Shown here: one piece after another, positions 1 through 5,202 of the stretch
How positions within the stretch are numbered: the stretch's first letter is position 1
Layout: every line of letters begins with the position of its first letter
From: Flavobacteriaceae bacterium
Lineage (GTDB): Bacteria; Bacteroidota; Bacteroidia; Flavobacteriales; Flavobacteriaceae
NCBI GenBank assembly: GCA_016763715.1
Contig: JAESTG010000395.1
Span: forward strand, 1-6,062
Direction of reading: 5' to 3'
Length of the DNA: 6,062 bases
Notes under the pieces: model-generated
Told to the model about the DNA's origin: nothing
Database searches by the model: none
The model's input: only the letters and a program-made list of their open reading frames with translations
Made by a program: the position numbers and the translations under genes

Positions 1-783
1 AATGGGGTCTTCAATGGTAACAATATTAGTTTCTTCTTTGTTAAGTAATTTTAAGGTACCATAAAGGGTCGTAGTCTTTCCTGAGCCTGTAGGGCCAGAT
101 ATAAGTACAATTCCATTGGGCATTTTTATCCCCTCCAAGTACATTTCAAGTTCCGTTGGGTTAAAACCTAATTCAGAAAGTTCAACAGCTTCTGCGTCTT
201 GTTTTAAAATACGAAGCACAATTTTTTCTCCATGTAAAGTAGGCATAGTAGATACACGAATATCAAAATTATCTGTTTCTGTTTTAACAGTAATTCGGCC
301 ATCTTGAGAAATACGTTTTTGCGCTATATCCAAATTAGCACGCACTTTAATTTGATTGATAATCCATGGATAATCCTTCGTAGGAATTTGATACTGTTCT
401 TTAAGTTTTCCATCCAATCTGAACCTCACACGACAAGCATCATCATAAGGTTCTAAGTGAATATCACTGCTATTGAAATCCTTAGCTGTTTGTAGTAACT
501 CTTCCAAGAAATGATTCTCGGATAAGGATTTAGTTTCACTAGTTGTTCTTCGATAATTGTAGCTAAGATAAGATTGTAGGTTTTCTGTTGTTTCTTTTCG
601 TAACTCTACTTCAGAATTCAATAAAATTCCCAACTTTTTAGTCAACTTAACTAAATCGTTTTCATCTGTCATGAATATAATGGTCTCATCCTTCTTTTCC
701 ATAGGAACAATCCGATAGTGAAACGCAACATTTGAAGAAATCAATTGCTTCAGCTCAACAGGTATGTTAAAGCCCTTCTTCAT
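1..783 (-). CDS. gspE: GspE/PilB-family secretion (pilus assembly) ATPase, partial at 3' end
   Basis: This is the cytoplasmic hexameric ATPase that powers pseudopilus or pilus assembly with the GspF platform. The first 261 residues are in the window; the C-terminal half, with Walker B and the usual catalytic end, lies beyond the left edge. Residues 1-75 resemble the small N2/MshEN-type domain (VAFHYRIVPME near 19-29). The GspE core then shows SSDIHLEP (105-112), VRFRLDG (119-125), QKRISQDGRI (155-164), RVSTMPTLHGEK (176-187), Walker A GPTGSGKT (230-237) and the Asp-box TIEDPI (256-261). Walker A sits about 30 residues earlier than in the roughly 500-aa proteobacterial GspE I recall, so the front end is short, with no room for a separate GspL-binding N1 domain. 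The ATG at 783-781 overlaps the peptidase stop as ATGA. The family call is secure; a GspE versus PilB role cannot be told from this part. PilT is unlikely because of the N-terminal domain and the neighbours. Confidence 0.95.
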   Translation of the reverse strand, partial: MKKGFNIPVELKQLISSNVAFHYRIVPMEKKDETIIFMTDENDLVKLTKKLGILLNSEVELRKETTENLQSYLSYNYRRTTSETKSLSENHFLEELLQTAKDFNSSDIHLEPYDDACRVRFRLDGKLKEQYQIPTKDYPWIINQIKVRANLDIAQKRISQDGRITVKTETDNFDIRVSTMPTLHGEKIVLRILKQDAEAVELSELGFNPTELEMYLEGIKMPNGIVLISGPTGSGKTTTLYGTLKLLNKEETNIVTIEDPI

Positions 784-1265
784 AAGAGGTAAAGAGATTG
801 ATACATGCCAGACCAGCTAACGCCATACACCCCAATTAAAAATAATGCCATATAGCCTGCCAATGGTGCGGTCTTGGTTATTCTAAAACTTCTTAAGATG
901 AGATGAATTGCAATTGAGAATAGTATAGAGAAAAATAAAAACACAAAAAAGGAAAGCGTAGGAAACAAAAAGGAAAAGGCTACTAACAAAAATATATCCC
1001 CAAGACCAAAAGCTTCTTTTAAAAAGGGCTTTTTGATTACTATTTTCACATACAACCAAACTAGTAATATAATTCCCAAGGTGGTTACAAAGTTTAAACC
1101 TACAGAATAAAGATAGACCAGATCAAAAGTCTGCTCATAGTAGAAGTAACCCCCAATTATTCCTAGCAATGGATATAAGAACCACCAAACCATACGATTT
1201 TTAAAATCCTGATAGGCAATAACCCCTAAGGTAATAAACATTAAAAATTTTAGAACAATTATCAA
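780..1265 (-). CDS. Minimal prepilin peptidase, A24-type GxGD aspartyl protease
   Basis: This integral inner-membrane protease should remove the short basic leaders of the prepilins encoded here. It has 161 residues and about six hydrophobic segments. Both family-defining acidic sites are visible: Asp20 in AYQDFKNR, just after the first hydrophobic segment, and Asp90 in the GLGD motif (87-90). A proline/glycine-rich PLAGYMALFL segment near the end matches the family's final membrane segments. It lacks the N-terminal cysteine-bearing N-methyltransferase region of PilD/GspO, so it is a protease-only form of TadV-like length. The predicted start is TTG at 1265-1263, overlapping the gspG-like stop as TTGA. 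The first in-frame ATG (Met9, 1241-1239) would leave only 11 residues before Asp20, too few for a membrane segment, so TTG is preferred. The stop overlaps the gspE start. The peptidase call is strong; exact substrates are inferred from linkage. Confidence 0.9.
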   Translation of the reverse strand: MIIVLKFLMFITLGVIAYQDFKNRMVWWFLYPLLGIIGGYFYYEQTFDLVYLYSVGLNFVTTLGIILLVWLYVKIVIKKPFLKEAFGLGDIFLLVAFSFLFPTLSFFVFLFFSILFSIAIHLILRSFRITKTAPLAGYMALFLIGVYGVSWSGMYQSLYLL

Positions 1266-1663
1266 TCTTTCACAGTTTCTGTTGGTTTTCCTTTCTCATC
1301 AATCTCCCAGACATTTAAGATACCGTCACCATCAAAATCCACTACTGCTTCTGCCCTCGCTTTAAAGGTAGAAACACTAGCTTCAATAATCTCATATTGA
1401 TAGTTAGCCGTCCCACCGTTAAGAACGGTATTAGGTGCTTCAAAATCGATAGCACCAAGTTCATTGGAATAAGTTGAGTTGACATATCTATGCTGGGTTT
1501 GAAGGGTAGCAATAAAATTCAATTGAATTTTAGCCTCCTGTGCCTTTGCCTTTGTAATCAACGGCATAAAGCTTGGATAAGCCAGTAAGAGTAGTGCCCC
1601 AATAATTGCCATCACGAATAACATTTCGTTAAGGGTAAAGGATTTGATTTTATGTCTCCCCAT
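1262..1663 (-). CDS. gspG: GspG-like major pseudopilin (type IV pilin-like)
   Basis: Probable main subunit of the periplasmic pseudopilus, 133 residues from ATG 1663-1661. The leader is MGRHKIKS, followed by FTLNE with Glu at mature position 5 and a hydrophobic helix of about 20 residues. A proline at mature position 22 is a typical pilin residue. Cleavage would fall after Ser8, where canonical prepilins have Gly. The helix continues amphipathically (KAKAQEAKIQLNFIATLQTQ), as in GspG/PilA. Near the C-terminus, residues 109-120 (DFDGDGILNVWE) match a 12-residue EF-hand-type loop with acidic or Asn side chains at loop positions 1, 3, 5, 9 and 12, suggesting calcium binding. No cysteines are present. 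The frame stays open to a TTG at 1711, but that would put 16 extra, partly hydrophobic residues before the leader, and this TTG better fits a promoter -33 element. First gene of the left operon. GspG is the best fit; a type IV pilin is the alternative. Confidence 0.88.
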   Translation of the reverse strand: MGRHKIKSFTLNEMLFVMAIIGALLLLAYPSFMPLITKAKAQEAKIQLNFIATLQTQHRYVNSTYSNELGAIDFEAPNTVLNGGTANYQYEIIEASVSTFKARAEAVVDFDGDGILNVWEIDEKGKPTETVKD

Positions 1664-1680
1664 AAATAAAAATATAAATA

Positions 1681-1711
1681 TAAATGTAACCTTTGAATGG
1701 GTGAAAAGCAA
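1681..1711 (-). promoter_or_regulatory. Putative Bacteroidota-type promoter for the left operon
   Basis: On the minus strand, TTG (1711-1709) is followed after exactly 20 nt by TACATTTA (1688-1681). This matches the Bacteroidota/Flavobacterium consensus TTG-N(~19)-TAnnTTTG except for the last base. Transcription would begin near 1675, leaving a very short AT-rich leader of about 12 nt before the ATG at 1663 with no Shine-Dalgarno sequence, which is common in this phylum. Sequence match only. Confidence 0.5.
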
Positions 1712-1778
1712 GAAATGAACTGGTTAAATTCTCCACTAATAGTCTAGATTTCAATTAGTAAAAACCCAATGCTTTTCA
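1702..1778. repeat. Inverted pair of TGCTTTTCA elements in the divergent promoter region
   Basis: TGAAAAGCA (1702-1710) and its exact reverse complement TGCTTTTCA (1770-1778) face outward, each associated with one of the two putative promoters. The left copy overlaps the minus-strand -33 TTG with 13 nt to its -7-like box; the right copy abuts the plus-strand box directly. Between them lies another inverted repeat, ACTAAT (1735-1740) / ATTAGT (1754-1759), around a TCTAGA palindrome (1743-1748). These may be regulator sites, but a chance match in AT-rich DNA is possible. Confidence 0.4.
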
Positions 1779-1786
1779 TACATTTA
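1755..1786 (+). promoter_or_regulatory. Putative promoter for the right operon
   Basis: The plus strand has TACATTTA at 1779-1786, identical to the -7-like box of the divergent promoter. Exactly 20 nt upstream is TTAG (1755-1758), a weak form of the -33 TTTG. A start near 1792 would give a leader of about 20 nt before the TTG start codon at 1813. The -33 match is poor, so this promoter may depend on an activator. Supported by the matching box, its position and the divergent layout only. Confidence 0.4.
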
Positions 1787-1812
1787 CAAGACAACTATAT
1801 ATTCAGACTATT

Positions 1813-2766
1813 TTGAGTTCAACACTTTTTAAGACTTCAAGGTTCCTATTTTTTATTTGCAGTATCTTTTTATTTTTCTCATGTGAAGAGACTCTTTTTG
1901 AAACAGATATCAGTGAAGAAAATGTTCAGCTATTAGCACCTTCGAACGGGTCTGTTTTAGAGTTCACTTCCATCAATTTCAATTGGAATCCGATTGAACA
2001 GGCTAATCAATATCAACTGCAAGTTGCTACTCCCAATTTTGATAACCCTATCCAAATAGTCGCAGATGTTATCTTGGATTCTCTGACCGAATATGACCTG
2101 CAACTTAATCCGAATTTTTACCAGTGGAGAGTTAAAGCAATTAATAGTGCCTATGAAACCTCATTTTCAACCGCTGGGTTCGAAGTTCAAAACAATGATA
2201 ATTTTTCCAATAATACTATTAGTCTTCTTGCTCCAGATGATAATTTAATCACAAACGTTAGTGTTTTCACTCTCGAATGGGGTGCTGTTCAAGAGGCAAT
2301 TCAATATAAAGTTCAAATTATAGATAACGTAAATCAACAAGTGATTGATGAAGTCACCACAGCAAACACTTCTCTGGAGTATACTTTTGAAGAAGGAAGC
2401 TTTATATGGCAAGTTCGAGCTGAAAGAGATTTACAATTCACTCTCTTCTCTTCGCGAAATATTTTAATTGATACATCTACTCCAAATACACCCAATTTAT
2501 TGACTCCAAAAGATAGCTCTACCTTGACCGACGGGAATGTCACTTTTACTTGGGATAGAGTTTTAATAGAGGGTAGTGTCGAAATTGACAGTCTCTATAT
2601 TTACCAAGATCAAAATCTAACTATGTTAATTGACAAACAACAGGTCACTAATAATTTTCAGACAACCCTAGCCAATAATACCTACTATTGGCTTATGAGA
2701 GCTTTTGACGAGGCAACCAATAAAAGTGAGGATAGTAGTATCTTTTCCTTTACCGTAGATCAATAA
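1813..2766 (+). CDS. Lipoprotein with three fibronectin type III-like repeats
   Basis: No named family is recognised. The 317-residue product starts with a basic, then strongly hydrophobic signal peptide ending in LFFSC (Cys24), a signal peptidase II lipobox. Glu25-Glu26 follow, resembling the acidic lipoprotein export signals that send Bacteroidota lipoproteins to the cell surface. The rest is three beta-sandwich-like repeats of about 85-90 residues: 38-126, 136-220 and 228-315. Each opens with a LLxP motif, carries an early F-x-W or L-x-W, then an aromatic Y position, and ends with an edge-strand signature (WRVKA 105-109, WQVRA 199-203, WLMRA 293-297). This is typical of FnIII-like domains in secreted Bacteroidota proteins. 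The start is TTG at 1813; there is no in-frame ATG upstream within the open frame, and the first internal Met is residue 271. As first gene of the right operon, 1 nt before the GspC-like gene, it may be an outer-membrane or surface accessory (pilotin, scaffold or adhesin); this is inferred. Confidence 0.85.
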   Translation: MSSTLFKTSRFLFFICSIFLFFSCEETLFETDISEENVQLLAPSNGSVLEFTSINFNWNPIEQANQYQLQVATPNFDNPIQIVADVILDSLTEYDLQLNPNFYQWRVKAINSAYETSFSTAGFEVQNNDNFSNNTISLLAPDDNLITNVSVFTLEWGAVQEAIQYKVQIIDNVNQQVIDEVTTANTSLEYTFEEGSFIWQVRAERDLQFTLFSSRNILIDTSTPNTPNLLTPKDSSTLTDGNVTFTWDRVLIEGSVEIDSLYIYQDQNLTMLIDKQQVTNNFQTTLANNTYYWLMRAFDEATNKSEDSSIFSFTVDQ

Positions 2767-2767
2767 T

Positions 2768-3217
2768 ATGTTCAAAAATAAAACAACATCCTATATTCTT
2801 ATTTTAATAGTAGCTTCACTATGGGGGGCGTTAATTTATAAATTTGCAAAAGATTTGTCCGATGATGTAATACAGCAACCAACTTCTCAGACAATTAGTT
2901 ATAACGCCCCGAAGACTTCTGATAAAGAAAAATTTGATTTAATACCAATTGATAAGGACCCCTTCTTAGGAACCTTATACCAATCTAAAACGAAGACCAC
3001 TTTCAAAGCATCTAAAAACACTTCAGTAAATTGGCCCCAGATTATTTATAAGGGATGGATTGAAGGAGAAAAGAACAGCACTTTTATTGTTCAAATCAAT
3101 GGCCAAGATCAAATTTTTAATCGTGGTGAAGAATTTATCGGTGTTAAATTAGTCCGAGGAAATTCTAAAAAAGTTACTTTAAGTTATGAAGGAACCACCA
3201 AAGACTTCAAATTATAG
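2768..3217 (+). CDS. GspC/PilP-like inner-membrane protein with HR-type beta domain
   Basis: A 149-residue bitopic protein. It has a short cytoplasmic start, one membrane helix at about residues 8-26, a polar linker with a DPF motif (64-66), then a compact beta-rich domain (about 88-149). The domain pattern is a short strand YKGWIEG, a strand FIVQINGQ, a basic NRGEEF turn, VKLVRGNSKKVTLSYEG, and a final hydrophobic strand. That order (own-value strand, 'Q-x-x-x-x-G-E/D', then 'V-x-L-x-x-I/V ... V-x-L-x-x-x-G') is the layout of the GspC homology region and of PilP. In those families the domain contacts the N0 domain of the secretin and bridges inner and outer membrane. No PDZ domain is present. 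The ATG lies 1 nt after the upstream TAA (TAATATG); the stop TAG shares its G with the next GTG start (TAGTG). The call rests on domain shape and context, as sequence identity to known GspC is visibly low. Confidence 0.65.
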   Translation: MFKNKTTSYILILIVASLWGALIYKFAKDLSDDVIQQPTSQTISYNAPKTSDKEKFDLIPIDKDPFLGTLYQSKTKTTFKASKNTSVNWPQIIYKGWIEGEKNSTFIVQINGQDQIFNRGEEFIGVKLVRGNSKKVTLSYEGTTKDFKL

Positions 3218-4425
3218 TGTGGAACTTAGCCAAAATAAGATCTTCAGTTTTACAATTGTCCATTCTAGTTTCTGTGATGGTAGCTATCATTTTGCTTTCT
3301 TTTATAACTCTTAGTCATACACATTCTTTTTTTCGGTTTAAGTCTGAAAACCTCTTAGAGCAGTTGGAAAGAAACGAAGCCGTTTTCTTCTTAGATGAAA
3401 TTCAAAATGAAGCTATTTTTGATTCAATAGAATTAACCAAAAGTTTTAGAGGTGGCTTTCAATTAATCACTGCTAAGTCCAAATTTAATAACACATATCT
3501 TATAAAAATTGGACTGGTGGGGGCTATTCAAAATAAACAAAATACCGCTTTGTATCTTCAAGACAATAACAATCCATTAGTTATGGTTGGTAATGCAGAA
3601 ATCCACGGAAATGTATTATTACCAGCAAACGGTGTCAAAGCTGGGGTTATTTCTGGCACTTATTTTAATGGAAATAAACTTATTAGGGGGGACATCAAAT
3701 ATAGTAATTCCAACCTACCTGCTTTGGAAACTAATTTTGACCAATATGTTCAGGAACTACGAGATATTTCTAATATCAATAGTGATAACAGTATTTCTCT
3801 TAATTCTGAATTAAAGAATTCTTTTAAAAATTCAGAAAAAATAATTTTCGATGAACGACAGTTTACAATTTATGAAAATGCCATTGGTAATATTCGCTTT
3901 CAAAGTAACAAGGAAATTGTAATTTCCAAAGAAGCCAACCTTACGGATGTATTAATCGTAGCTCCAAAAATAAGAATTGAAAAAGGTTTTAAGGGAAATA
4001 TCCATCTAGTAGCGCATGATAGTATAATAATTGAAAAGGAAGTTGAACTTAAATATCCTTCGTCAGTTATTATTTTGCATTCTATTAATTCTGAAATTGA
4101 TCCAGCTATTCTAATTGACAAAGGCAGTAAAGTGGAAGGAGTCGTCTTTTTTTCTAACAGGATTCCCACAGAAAAAAAAGAAACCAATATCTTGATTTCA
4201 GAAAAAGCAGTTGTTCGTGGTGGGCTATATTGTGAAGGGTATGTGGAACTTTATGGAACCGTGTTTGGAGAAGTATATACTAGTTATTTTTTAACGAAAG
4301 CTTCTAGCGGAAGGTATATCAACCATCTTATGGATGGAAAGATAATAGCAAATAATGAGAGTGAATCATTTTTCCATTTACCTCTTAAAAGTTCAAAGAA
4401 AGGAGTCGTGCAATGGATGTACTAA
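3217..4425 (+). CDS. Large minor-pseudopilin-like protein with beta-helix-like body (GspK position)
   Basis: A 402-residue membrane-anchored protein, start GTG at 3217; the next Met (residue 21) is inside the membrane helix. The first nine residues, MWNLAKIRS, followed by SVLQLS and a long hydrophobic helix (about 12-33), align with the next gene's KIRS/ATLLET junction. It therefore looks like a class III prepilin-type leader, but position +5 is Leu, not Glu. Among T2SS pseudopilins GspK is the one that lacks Glu5 and is the largest, tip-located subunit. After a linker (35-105), residues 112-160 and especially 228-375 show short repeated strands with regularly spaced Ile/Val and Gly (IVISKEANLTDVLIVAPKI, IHLVAHDSIIIE, GGLYCEGYVELYGTVFGEVY). 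This resembles a parallel beta-helix or bactofilin-like coil and is unlike the helical insert of proteobacterial GspK. There is one cysteine (Cys339). The gene overlaps its downstream neighbour by 13 nt. Role inferred: tip or cargo-contact subunit. Confidence 0.6.
   Translation: MWNLAKIRSSVLQLSILVSVMVAIILLSFITLSHTHSFFRFKSENLLEQLERNEAVFFLDEIQNEAIFDSIELTKSFRGGFQLITAKSKFNNTYLIKIGLVGAIQNKQNTALYLQDNNNPLVMVGNAEIHGNVLLPANGVKAGVISGTYFNGNKLIRGDIKYSNSNLPALETNFDQYVQELRDISNINSDNSISLNSELKNSFKNSEKIIFDERQFTIYENAIGNIRFQSNKEIVISKEANLTDVLIVAPKIRIEKGFKGNIHLVAHDSIIIEKEVELKYPSSVIILHSINSEIDPAILIDKGSKVEGVVFFSNRIPTEKKETNILISEKAVVRGGLYCEGYVELYGTVFGEVYTSYFLTKASSGRYINHLMDGKIIANNESESFFHLPLKSSKKGVVQWMY
4398..4405 (+). 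promoter_or_regulatory. Strong Shine-Dalgarno sequence before the GspI-like gene
   Basis: GAAAGGAG sits inside the end of the upstream coding region, and AGGAG is separated by 7 nt from the ATG at 4413. This is a textbook ribosome binding site. The other genes in the window show no comparable site, as expected in Bacteroidota, where initiation rarely uses Shine-Dalgarno pairing. It supports ATG 4413 as the true start. Confidence 0.6.
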
Positions 4426-4733
4426 AAAAAATACGCTCGGCTACCTTATTAGAAACTTTAGTTGCTTCAGCTATAATTTTGATAGTTTTTGTAGTGGGAA
4501 GCCTCTCCATTAATAACATTTTTTTAAGCAGTATAAAAAAGGATACACGAGAATTTGACGCTCGCATTACTGAATTAGAATATAAGTCGTTACACCACAT
4601 TATTTCACTACCTTATTTTGAAGATTCTGACTTATGGGATGTGGTTATTGAAAATAATGGAGATGAAATTCGATTGACGGCTCTAAACAAAAACAATAAA
4701 CAGGAAACCATAAAACAACTTAAGGTTGAATAA
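4413..4733 (+). CDS. Small minor pseudopilin, GspI/PilV-like
   Basis: Prepilin-like protein of 106 residues. The leader is MDVLKKIRS, then ATLLE with Glu at mature position 5, and a hydrophobic helix to about residue 32 (VASAIILIVFVVGS). Cleavage would follow Ser9. The LLE-x-LVA-x-A-I pattern matches GspI and PilV minor subunits (usual form GFTLLEVLVALAI). The globular part is only about 70 residues, mixed charged and beta, ending in a lysine-rich tail, with no cysteines. It overlaps the GspK-like gene by 13 nt, and its stop overlaps or nearly abuts the next pseudopilin gene. In T2SS, GspI nucleates the GspI-J-K tip complex, and the K-like, I-like and J-like genes are contiguous here. The prepilin nature is certain; the GspI assignment rests on size, pattern and gene order. 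Confidence 0.78.
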   Translation: MDVLKKIRSATLLETLVASAIILIVFVVGSLSINNIFLSSIKKDTREFDARITELEYKSLHHIISLPYFEDSDLWDVVIENNGDEIRLTALNKNNKQETIKQLKVE

Positions 4734-5202
4734 ACCATTGAATAAAATACCGTCTTTTACATTGACCGAACTTCTAGTAGTTATGGTTATTAGTGTTATC
4801 GTGGTGGGTTTGGCATTTTCTGTTTTAGGGTTACTGCAAAAAAATGTCTTCCAAATACAAAATAACCTAAATAACAAAACAGAATTAAGACTCTTAGAAC
4901 AGCAATTGGCTTTAGATTTACAAACATATCCCAATGCTTCTTTCAATGATATAAAAGACGAATTGAAATTCACTTCTCCTATGGATTCTACTTTTTATCA
5001 ATTTGAGGATGAATATATTGTAAGAAGGCTCGACACTTTTTCAATTGTTCCGAACGAAAAAGAATTCTATTTCGAAGGTGAAAATATTTCAAGAGGAACC
5101 TTTTATGCTTTGAAGTTGATATTTTCAGAAAAGGAAAGGACGAATACCATTTTTCTGTTTAAAAGAAATGATGCCTTAAATAAGATTAATAATGGGAATT
5201 AA
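4726..5202 (+). CDS. Minor pseudopilin, GspJ/PilW-like
   Basis: Prepilin-like protein of 158 residues (154 if the second start is used). The leader MNKPLNKIPS is followed by FTLTELLVVMVISVIVVGLA, with Glu at mature position 5, and the helix continues as an amphipathic segment rich in Asn, Gln and Leu. Cleavage would follow Ser10. The 'FTLxELLVVMVI' start, followed by a long helix with a QQLALDLQ stretch and a beta-rich C-terminal half (FYALKLIFSEKE ... IFLFKR), is typical of GspJ/PilW. Two TTG codons can serve as start: 4726 (8-nt overlap with the previous gene) and 4738 (4-nt gap, leader MNKIPS). They lie in a near-perfect 12-bp tandem repeat, and no in-frame ATG is available before the helix. 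The gene overlaps gspF by 11 nt. It lies between GspI-like and GspF, as expected for a tip subunit. Confidence 0.78.
   Translation: MNKPLNKIPSFTLTELLVVMVISVIVVGLAFSVLGLLQKNVFQIQNNLNNKTELRLLEQQLALDLQTYPNASFNDIKDELKFTSPMDSTFYQFEDEYIVRRLDTFSIVPNEKEFYFEGENISRGTFYALKLIFSEKERTNTIFLFKRNDALNKINNGN

Noticed and set aside
116..307. Plus-strand open frame of 63 codons opposite gspE
   Set aside because: Lies wholly antisense to strongly conserved GspE coding sequence and has no recognisable domain; a shadow frame.
1664..1711. N-terminal extension of the GspG-like gene to a TTG at 1711 (149 aa)
   Set aside because: It would place 16 partly hydrophobic residues before a standard short basic prepilin leader, and the segment overlaps the predicted -33 and -7 promoter elements; ATG 1663 is better.
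1664..1812. Intrinsic terminator or small RNA in the intergenic region
   Set aside because: The inverted repeats are short and widely spaced, with no stem followed by a T-run; a promoter and regulator role fits better.
2334..2543. Minus-strand frame inside the lipoprotein gene
   Set aside because: Antisense to the FnIII repeats, with no context or motif support.
2823..2828. G6 tracts (2823-2828 and 3686-3691) as phase-variable tracts
   Set aside because: Too short for typical slippage control, and both lie in intact frames encoding sensible protein sequence.
3587..4187. Alternative frames on both strands inside the GspK-like gene (3587-3814 plus, 3900-4187 minus)
   Set aside because: The long frame has a coherent protein pattern throughout; these are shadows of it.
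4424..4431. A8 tract near the start of the GspI-like gene as a phase-variation or frameshift site
   Set aside because: AT-rich DNA makes A8 common, it encodes the expected Lys-rich leader, and nothing indicates slippage.
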